From Flammula alnicola (taxonomy: Eukaryota; Basidiomycota; Agaricomycetes; Agaricales; Strophariaceae), in assembly GCA_015499995.1 (NCBI GenBank), contig JADNRV010000002.1, forward strand, positions 868,001 through 932,000: a DNA stretch of 64,000 nucleotides, read 5' to 3'. The translations under genes were made by a program, and so were the position numbers. The notes under the pieces are model-generated. The model saw only the letters and a program-made list of their open reading frames with translations. It made no database searches and was not told the origin of the DNA. Position 1 is the stretch's first letter, and every line of letters begins with the position of its first letter. This document shows, piece by piece, positions 55,972-64,000 of this stretch.

Positions 55972-57539
55972 TCACATAGCGTTCGAATCATAGTGTTCCT
56001 GGAATATTTTCCTACTGAATTGCCCGAAAGTCATCTCTTTCGAAAGGTATTCAGCAGTGTTAGGTTGCATGAAAAGGGCAAAAGATTCTCTGGATATTTC
56101 GTCCTCTCCGGAAAATGCGCCAACTCTCACACAATGAGGAGTAGCGAGAAGCTGTCCATTGGTTGCAATTTCCAGTGCCTCGCCAGTCTGAAAAGCGAGA
56201 CAGTCTTGGGGAATTGCTACTTTGGTGAGCCGACCACCTCGTGTACGTATGTACAAGCCAGATGTAGGCGAAGGGCTGGGGATGATTTCGGGATCGCTTG
56301 CAGTCCGGCGAAGAAACATGGCCTATAAAGAATCCTTTCTCAGAATGCTTCAAGTAATAGAGGCAAACTCGGATTTTCCATACCGGACAAAGCCCTGTTA
56401 ATAGCGAATGATCCAGATGGAATCCACACCAGCTGTCAATTGGTTCGTCCTCAGAAGGCGGAGCAAAATTCGGAGAAGGAGGGAAGTAATGCAGAAGACG
56501 CGCTTTTGTGGTTTGCGAGTTCCGAATCAGGTCTACCAAGGAGAGTGTTGAATTCACAAAGTAAGAAGAGGCTGAGGTTGATTATCGTCAATTTTTTAGT
56601 TGGCTCCAATTATTTTACGAGCACACTAACCAAAGGGCTGGCAAGCGACTGCTAATTCGGATCCCACTTGAAAAATCAATCTACCAGATTTCAGCGCTTG
56701 AATGTCAGTGACGTCGTGGAGAGCTCATACCGAGACAGATTCTTGAAGGCCTCTTCAAAGTTCTCGACGCCTTTCTCGTCTTTCTTTGGCCCTAACGGTA
56801 AAGTATTAATCAGGTCTGGAAATTTTGGGAGATATGTTATGGGAGTTACATATATTCCTCCCGTAGTATTCTGGGAAGAGGGCTCTCTCTTCCGTAGGGA
56901 CAATAGCATCCTCTACGATCGGATTCGCATAATAAGATCCTTTGAGGGTATCTGACGAATGACTGAATTTAAGTGGCCACCAGACATTCAGACATTCACT
57001 TCGTAGTTTTCTCACCTGGTTTCCCATTCATTATTTCCTCGAATATTTACAATGTGAGATGATTGCTACTGAATGAAAAGGGGAAACGAGTACTTTTCCA
57101 TGGGACCATCCGAAACTGATATAGATTCAGTTCCTTTATTTTTTATGTGAAGAAAGTGAATCCAAACCTGTATTTGCTTGTTGGATCAGAATAACTTTCA
57201 CGGACGCCTTCATCCAGATGACCGAATTGATAGGCCAATTTCAACAACCGCTCTCGGTATTCTGGGTATGCTGCTGGCAAGTCACGAACGACAATTATAC
57301 CCAACGAACTCGGATCCGATCCAAAGGCTTTCTCTAGAACAAAGTAGATTAATCCTCCCGTTAGAAGGACACGATTACGAAACGATGATACCGATCGCAG
57401 GCCCCAAAGATTCAGGGGATGACACCAAAGACTGGTACGAAATGGTAACAGCACCCTCCGGAGTGAATTCTACTTCCACTGAAGACGCCTGGATCAGGTA
57501 AGATGGATTACTGCGATATAGAAAGGGAAGTCTTGCCAT
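55972..57539 (-). CDS. 2-oxoglutarate/Fe(II) oxygenase of isopenicillin N synthase-like fold
   Basis: The start at 57539 gives MARLPFLYRSNPSY. After an intron near 57350-57412 the blocks EKAFGSDPSSLGIIVVRDLP and YRERLLKLAYQFGHL follow, then LKGSYYANPI with EERALFPEYYGRNIWP. The iron site is HLDHSLLTG (His-x-Asp), with the distal His in TPHCVRVG. YIRTRGGRL and CLAFQTGEALEIATNGQLLA surround it. This pattern belongs to a clade of fungal and plant dioxygenases usually annotated as isopenicillin N synthase-like or clavaminate synthase-like; the substrate is unknown. Seven or so exons are needed, with splicing approximate at 56330-56460. It stands alone, with no biosynthetic cluster around it. Confidence 0.85.
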
Positions 57540-57626
57540 CTTGAAGAAAAGGTATCGAATCTTGATCAACTTATAACTAAGTCCTACTAGGTACTAACTT
57601 GGATGAGTGCGCATGAAATGACATGT

Positions 57627-57632
57627 CACGTG
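57627..57632. promoter_or_regulatory. CACGTG box between two divergent genes
   Basis: CACGTG lies between the oxygenase (start 57539, minus) and the RRM-CCHC gene (start 57732, plus), about 100 bp from each. It could serve either gene. Confidence 0.3.
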
Positions 57633-57731
57633 AAATTCAAACTTCAAGCGGAGATTCAATTGTATATGTTGTCAGTTTTCGTGTTTTTGGTTTTGTTTCT
57701 CCTCAAACGACGTCTTTGGTCTTTCTCTTCC

Positions 57732-59566
57732 ATGGCTGCCACAAACGCAGTAGACGATTCTTCAATGCCACCCGACAACTGGGGTCCTCAAGAAGATCAG
57801 TCAATGGGTCCTGGGGGCAACAATCAAGCTACTACCGGAGCGTCTCTACCTGTCGACGATCGTAGTACCGGTCAGGATCCCGAAAATCCAGACTATCCTC
57901 GTGGTTCCAGTGTAAGCGAAAATGAAACGTTCCGTGAAAAACAGGTTAAGGTGCTTAGGTCTTTTCTGTCTGTCCTTTGCTTCCTCCTTCGGGGTTCTTT
58001 CCTGGGTTTGGCATTGCGATGCTGGGCAGCGCGCTCTTGAGCTCCTCCCTCTTGACCCCATCACCTGTTGTTCTTTTGGAGGCTATTCTACTCTGCGCTT
58101 CGAATACTTCTTTTGATTCCTTCTCTCTCGACTGGTGTTTACCTTCTGCTGCGCAGCCGAATAAAGTCTACATTGGCGGTCTACCAGAACATACGCGCCA
58201 AGAAGATCTGCAAAGTTGCTTTGGGAAAATCGGCAACATAGTCAACATCGAGCTCAAGTATGTTAATTGTTTGTATCTGTGGATCTCTATCTCTGACCTA
58301 TTGACAGAGTTGGTTATGGCTTTGTGGTATGTTTGTATGTGTAGGTTCTAGACGAGTGTTGATCCCTACACTGGAATTAGGAATTCGACAGCAGGGAAGC
58401 TGCCGAGGAAAGCGTTGCCAAGTACCATGAGGGCTACTTTATGGGAAACAAGATCCGTGTTGAATTGTCTCATGGTGGCGGGCGAACAGCGAAATTTGCT
58501 GGCGATCCGGGTGCTTGTTTCAAGTGTGCACAGATGGGTCATTGGGCAAGGTTTGGGATATTCGTTCGTCAAGACTCCGTAGCACGACTGATTTATGATA
58601 CAGGGAATGTCCGAACAACACTGGACCGTGCGTAGTTTCCTTCTATGAAGCCATGCCCTGATGTATAATCCGTTCTCCGCAGCTCTCATCGGCGTCAAAA
58701 CTACGATTCTCCTCTAATTGATCGTATTCAAAGGGATTATAATGCGCACCCTCCTCGGAATCTGCCTCCACGGGATGACTTTCCTCAGCGGCTTCCTCCT
58801 CGTGATAGTCGGTATGATTATCCTCCACCTCCTGCTGTACGAGATCTTCGCAGACCTCCTTCACCTCGGGACTATCGAGACTATGGACCTCCTCCTGGTG
58901 CTCGTGTTCGCGACTATGATGATTTCCGAAGAGGACCACCGCCACCTGTGGTTGAAAGAGATAGGTTCCCGCCTGCTTCAGACTTCAGGGGAAGATATCA
59001 GCCTGTACCAGATGTTCCATATCGTGGCTATGGGGCTCCACAACCGCCGCCTGTATATGATCGCTATGAAAGACGGCCCAACGATCGGTACGCGCCATAC
59101 TCTCAACCACCCGGGCCTAGACCTCGCACACCGCCCAGAGTAAGGGATGATTATGACAGAGTTCCTCGGTAACATTCTTTATTTTATAAAATACCCATTG
59201 ATTTGTTGATTGTTATCGTAGTGACTATCCTGATTACCGTGGTCGTCCTCTTACTCCACCTCGTTACCCCCCTGATTATACTCGCATGAACACCAACTCC
59301 CCTGCTGCAAGATATAGGTAAGCTTTCTATGTTTGGTTGCTCATTCTTTTTAAGCATAGTAGCTTATTATATGTGCCTATAGGCGTCGATCGGAAAGCCC
59401 TCCTCGGCCAGTTGCTCCTCCATATGATGGTTACCCACCTATGAATGGCTACATCTCTGGCTCTGCTGCTCCCCCATCTTCTGTTCCTCGTGCCGCCAGG
59501 GATTATGTTCCATCTCGTAGCACTCGAGATATCATCGAACCTGTTGGTGCCTACAGACGACCTTAA
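57732..59566 (+). CDS. RNA-binding protein with RRM, CCHC knuckle and Arg/Pro-rich tail
   Basis: Start MAATNAVDDSSMPPDNWG. A 246-nt first intron, long for this locus, leads to the RRM: KVYIGGLPEHTRQEDLQSCF (RNP2) and VGYGFVEF (RNP1), the latter carried in part by a 19-nt exon. A CCHC zinc knuckle follows (CFKCAQMGHWARECP). The tail is rich in Arg, Pro, Tyr and Asp (RPPSPRDYRDYGPPP type) with some RS/SP steps, as in SR-like splicing factors. It therefore most likely acts in pre-mRNA processing or mRNA export. Micro-exons and joins were checked: the knuckle is split after ARE-type codons and continues as ECPNNTGP in a 24-nt exon. No broken frame was seen. Confidence 0.88.
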
Positions 59567-59918
59567 TTTTTTCTCGATGTAGCAGACGTGTGTCTTGAAA
59601 AGTTTCCTCAGCCTCTTCGCCTGAAGTGCTATGTTAGGTTCTATATCATCAAAATTTAACTGGTTCTTTGCAGACCGGGATTCAATTTATTGTTGTTTTG
59701 TTTGCGTTCCATACTTAGTCTTATACGCCTTTGATTACAATATTACAATTGCAAATCATTACTATTGCCAATCTTTATATGCCAGGTGTTGGCCCGATGC
59801 AAGTTGCAAGTTTTTGAGTTAGAAAAGCAACATCAACATTACACAATCAGTACGATATTTATCAGAGATTAAGTAGAATTCAGCGCTATCTTTACTTGAT
59901 GAAGGACGTAGTACTAAT
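59567..59918. other. Convergent 3' region
   Basis: About 350 bp between two stop codons facing each other, AT-rich, with 3' UTRs of both genes. I see no other feature. Confidence 0.4.
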
Positions 59919-62900
59919 CTAGGACCTGCCACCTTTCTTCTTCTTATTGACAACTTTAAATCCCCACTCTGGCTGTGCTGCTTTCGGAGTTGCTTTCACG
60001 ACATCGGCGATCGAAACAGGCTTTGCTGGAGCCTTACCGGATGTCGAAGCAGATTTCGACCGCGCATCAGCCTTTCGTTTCGAGACAAATTCGGAAGCGA
60101 AACGTCTGCCGTCAAGCGTCGTACTATTGGAATAAATCGTATCGGAAATAATTTCAATGGTCGACGCATCTGGATCCAGAGGGAATGATAACAACATCGA
60201 GACGATCTCCTCAACTAAATGGCTGTTAGATGGCATGAGAATGATGTAATAATCGAGCACCTACCATTAACCGAACTGTTGAGGCCCTTCAACGAATCAC
60301 TGAGCCACTTCAAGAAGTCATGAGAAGGTGTTTCTGGAAAGTCATCTTGTTTATTCGCCACCGGTCGGGTTTTCAATGCAGAGTTGACTACATTTCGTTG
60401 AACCGGTGAACCCGAAACCCGAGAAAGTGGTGACACTCCTGCATTAGTCGCCACTGGGGTAGAAGTCTGTGTAATGGAGCGAACAGGTGAAGGTACAGCG
60501 GCAGAGGTCTTCCCACTTGGACCAACCGTCGTCCAGACGTTGTTGGTTGCAGTAGAGGAAGGCGGAGCGGCAGCGACCTAAACAAGAAGATGAGACGGCA
60601 GAGCTAGGTATGCGATGCGATGAGAAACAAACCTTGGTGGTAGTTTCTGCGTAACCTCTTTTGGATACAACTGGCACCGAAACCTCTTTCAACGCAAGCT
60701 TTCTGCGTATCTCTTCTTCTTCTTGAATCTCCTTCATGGTCTTTTTGACAGCGGGCTGTTTGAGGGCTGTTGTCCAGACAGGAGTTGTAGCGGACACTAG
60801 AGCAGGGGGTGAAGAGACTTCTCTCGAGGGAACACTCCCGCGTGCGCCGGCTTGCGAGGTGGGAAGACCCCAGGAGGTGATAAAAGGCTGTACGTCTTCT
60901 TTCGTCTCCGTCGCCAATGAAGCACGGGCCAACTTCTCCTTCTCCCTTTCTGCGGCCTTCCGGGTTTCCAACTTCTTTGCCTCCGCTTCCTGAATCTCGC
61001 GGAGGCTCATCGAAGGCGTGGAGCTCTTCTTTCTTTTGCCCTCTTCTTCTTTTACCCAAGCGATTTTTGGAACAACAGGACCTGCTTGGGAATCTGCTGG
61101 TGCGGGCTGAGATGCAGGGGTTTGTTGAGTTGCTTGAGGTACTTTGTGCGACGTTTTCGTTGGAACCTGGATAGGTTGTGCAACCGACGGTTCTGAGCCT
61201 GCAACTGAGTCTGAAAAAGCAAGAGTGTGCACCTTCTGTTCAACAGGAACGATGACGGGTTTATGAGGTGTTTCGGATATTTGCTGTTGGTTGTGTTGCC
61301 CAAGGTTTCCTGCAGTAAGATTGCTAGGAGGCGCATCATTTCTCCAAGGCGTTTTATCATCCTTTTCCAATGGTGCATTGAATGTTGCGGAATCAGTAGG
61401 CTGCGAAGCAGGTATAGAAATTTGATCGACACGGCTCCAGGGAGACTGCGGGGCCGATGGGGCTGGATGAGGAACAGAGGTTGCAGGTCCAGCTTGTTCA
61501 ATTTCGGGTATTCCCATGCGTTGAGATGTAAGTGGGTCAGATAGCCCTTGCCACGATGACTGGGCAGGGACTGTTGGGAGATTTGATAGCTCGTTTTGGG
61601 GTGATTGAGAACCAGCAGAATCGACATTCAGGCCACGGAACCCGAACAGCGTGTTGGGCTTATGAGTGCTTTCATTAAGTTCTCGCCTAGGTGACGCAAA
61701 CTGGGGTTGATCTTGTACGTTGTGGAAGGGTGTCTGTCCATTAAAGTCATAATGGCCATAGTTCTGGGGTAAATCGTTTGATCCGGGAAGATGACCGTTA
61801 AAGCCTCCAAGATGATCATTGGTGTAGACAACGCCTTGACCGAAAGTCCTTGCCAGAGGATCCTTATGGGTGCTTTCTGGGCGACCTTGGGTATAGTCAG
61901 TATTTATTGACAGAGACATCTATGAACAGAAAATCACCTGCTGGATCTCGACTCCCTACAAACACTGAAGAAGGAATGTTGTTCGAAGACACCATCCAGG
62001 GATCATGAGGAACAGGGGGGTTGTTAAAGCCATAAGGATTGAAAGTTGGGTCTCGATCCGACATGAAATTACCAAACGATGGTCCCTGCTGCAAGTTTGT
62101 TGCGTTGTTCGGGAAGTCGTGGCCTATTGCAAGCCTATCGGGAAAGGGTGAAGGATGGTCTTGAATCCCAAAAGCAGCCAACCGTCCAGTGGGATCGCCG
62201 CCGAAGTATGGTTTGACCTCCCTTCCACCAAATGCCGACGGATCAGGGGAGGGGTTCCCGAAGTGAGAAGCACCAAAGGAGGAGGATGGAGAGTCAGAGG
62301 GTAATGATCCAGCATTCAAGTAGGATTCCAGAGTGGAGGTGCGCAAGGTTCGGATAGGTGCAGGCTGAAACGGTTCATTGAAGACGTTGTCTGACGACTG
62401 ATAACTCTGCAATGGGGACCCATCGTCACGATTAACTGTAGTCGAAGCCACTAATGGAGAGAGGAATATGTTTTCGCCATTCGCTCTCCGTGTCAATTCT
62501 TCCACTGTTGTCCAATGCGTGTCATAGCGAATCCTCCTCATCGGCAGGTCAGGGGAGAAGTAGCCGTCGTTGTACCATTTTTGCATCAAATCAGCGCGAA
62601 AGGGTCCTTTATTAAGAATTAGCTAACTGAAAATCCGGAGAGCACCATATACACACCTTGAACCTGTCCTGTCGGATCTTTGTATGACCATTCAACCGCA
62701 GCCAAATCAATTAAACCTGGCGGAGGACCAACTTCCGTACGATCATTTCCATAGATGCTAGGATTCGTAGTCCCATTTGTAGGAGGAAAAGACTCGGCTT
62801 GCACCCCATTGGTGGTGGCATCTGTCCCTCCTGCAACAGTGGAATACTGACGAGGTTCTTCGGTGTGCAAATAAGGGGAGGATGGTGGAAAGAAGGATTG

Positions 62901-63835
62901 GTCTTCTCCGGAATGGCGCGAACTTTCGCCCGACTCGTCTTCCTTCTCTTCGCGTATGCCAGAAGTTTTAGTTTGCTGAGTATCAGTCGCTTCACGACCC
63001 TGACCGTTCCCAGTTTTCATAGATGCCTCTGAAGAACGTCGTCTCGCAACCCACGATTCACCATTATTAAGTACACCATCAAAACTGGGAGTATATCCGA
63101 CGCGTGTGCGAGGGGATGCTTCACGGGGAGAGAGCGCTGGAGCCTGCAAAGCCGAAAGAGATGGCTTCCGGGGAAGATTGAGCATTGTAGTGTCTGGGGA
63201 AATGATCGTGAGTGAAAGAGTTTTTACACGGTCAAAAAAAATTACCTGAAGGCCCAGCGGCTCCACTGTCTCGACGTTTCAGCGCCCCGAAACGCTCTCG
63301 CAAGGGACTGTTGGTAGATGAGGAGGTGCTGTGTGTCAATCTGGGACGATCCAGGCTTGATGTGTTGAGTGGCGAAAGAAAATCCGTGGATTGACTAGGA
63401 CGACGACGAAGTTCTGAATTCAAAGAACCTGCAAAAAGCTACGTCCGTGTAAGTATATATTGCAATTGATGCTACGAGCGGTAAACAACAATAACAGACT
63501 TTCTTCTCTGTTTCAGTCATTTCACGCAGAGCTATGGGTTCAGCCCCAGCTTCGCGTACCACACCTTCCCATCGCTCTACCTCCAAGCCAAGACCTCCTC
63601 TTCCGCCTTCTTGATAAATTCGGAGCAATTCGTCCTTGGAGTAGCGAAAAGGATGCACTTCATCGCTAGCTTCAGAGAGAGATGGAGGTGTCGCCGAAAC
63701 GAGGGCCGAATAGGTCGAAAGACCAGAGCCTGATACGGTGTTACTTGGGGGTGGCGAGGGAGGCTGCAATCGCGACAAAGGTTGGTGCTTCGTGCGCATC
63801 CATTCAGGGCCGAAATGCATAGTAGTAGTCGACAT
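59919..63835 (-). CDS. GYF-domain protein (Smy2/GIGYF-like)
   Basis: GYF proteins bind PPGF/PPGL-type proline peptides and act in mRNA repression, decay or secretion. The start at 63835 gives MSTTTMHFGPEWMRTKHQ. The N-terminal part is disordered with an early conserved block (FRYSKDELLRIYQ). The GYF domain follows: EWSYKDPTGQVQG and PFRADLMQKWYNDGYFSPDL, split by an intron, then RRIRYDTHWTTVEELTRR. A long Gln/Pro/Ser-rich region, a helical Lys/Glu-rich segment (EKEKLARASLATETKEDVQ) and a C-terminal helix bundle (VEEIVSMLLSFPLDPDAST) precede a basic end (GFKVVNKKKKGGRS). The order matches fungal Smy2 relatives. About six exons are needed, with no frame defect found. Confidence 0.9.
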
Positions 63836-63950
63836 TTTTATAGCTGGCAAAAGTATGAATTATACGTTTGACTAGAGGTGTTGCAGGAGAATTGAAGGTG
63901 ATGTTTCCCGAAAATCTGGATTTAGTAGTGAAGGCGTCTCGATAGATTCA

Positions 63951-63956
63951 CACGTG
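63951..63956. promoter_or_regulatory. CACGTG box before the GYF gene
   Basis: CACGTG 116-121 bp upstream of the GYF gene start, at the right edge of the window. One of five such boxes seen near starts here. Confidence 0.3.
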
Positions 63957-64000
63957 GAAAATATTTGGTTAACCGTGGGTAAAAATTTCTTTAGGGTCAG

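Noticed and set aside
1..64000. CRISPR arrays, phage or bacterial operons, secondary-metabolite cluster
   Set aside because: The window is intron-rich fungal DNA; no array, polycistron, polyketide or peptide synthetase gene is present.

Overview
The window is nuclear DNA of a filamentous basidiomycete, most likely a mushroom-forming agaricomycete. The signs are dense genes on both strands, many introns of about 50-75 nt with GT-AG (a few GC-AG) borders, very short exons, and protein families with fungal architecture: a rhodanese-tyrosine phosphatase, a GRAM-PH-GRAM sterol glucosyltransferase, a GH72 glucanosyltransferase and a copper-fist regulator. I see no rRNA, tRNA, CRISPR or viral sequence. 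One clear transposable element is present.

Layout. 0-3 kb: the 3' end of an unknown gene, then a secreted S1/P1-type zinc nuclease (14 exons, minus strand) whose last intron holds a 647-bp non-autonomous hAT-like element with a perfect 8-bp target duplication. 3.6-9.3 kb: a possible Mediator tail subunit, divergent from a UVRAG/Vps38 protein of the Vps34 complex. 10.5-17.7 kb: a Pumilio protein, porphobilinogen deaminase and a UBE2W-type E2. 17.9-27.5 kb: a copper-fist regulator, NFU1, ALG1, SBDS/Sdo1, a BAR-SH3 protein and ISA1. 27.7-32.2 kb: a tandem pair of WW-like-domain genes of unknown function. 33-46.3 kb: a rhodanese-tyrosine phosphatase, DNA topoisomerase II and a Gcn20/ABCF3 ATPase, all on the minus strand. 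46.9-50.1 kb: a GPI-type GH72 transglycosylase and a Sur7/PalI-like membrane protein. 50.5-63.8 kb: ATG26-type sterol glucosyltransferase, a 2-oxoglutarate oxygenase, an RRM-CCHC RNA-binding protein and a GYF-domain protein.

The genes do not form one pathway or biosynthetic cluster. They are mostly housekeeping genes. Loose themes are iron-sulfur and heme biogenesis (ISA1, NFU1, porphobilinogen deaminase), membrane and cell-wall biology (GH72, Sur7-like, ATG26, BAR-SH3, UVRAG, ALG1), and post-transcriptional control (Pumilio, GYF, RRM-CCHC, Gcn20).

Two general properties matter to any reader. First, several genes depend on micro-exons of 3-12 nt; in the nuclease a 5-nt exon carries a zinc-ligand histidine. 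Second, many otherwise conserved coding regions are broken by apparent single-base losses, most densely at 33-42.5 kb (phosphatase and topoisomerase II). These fit consensus sequence errors better than real gene death, because the affected genes include essential ones. CDS coordinates below run from start codon to stop codon and include introns.
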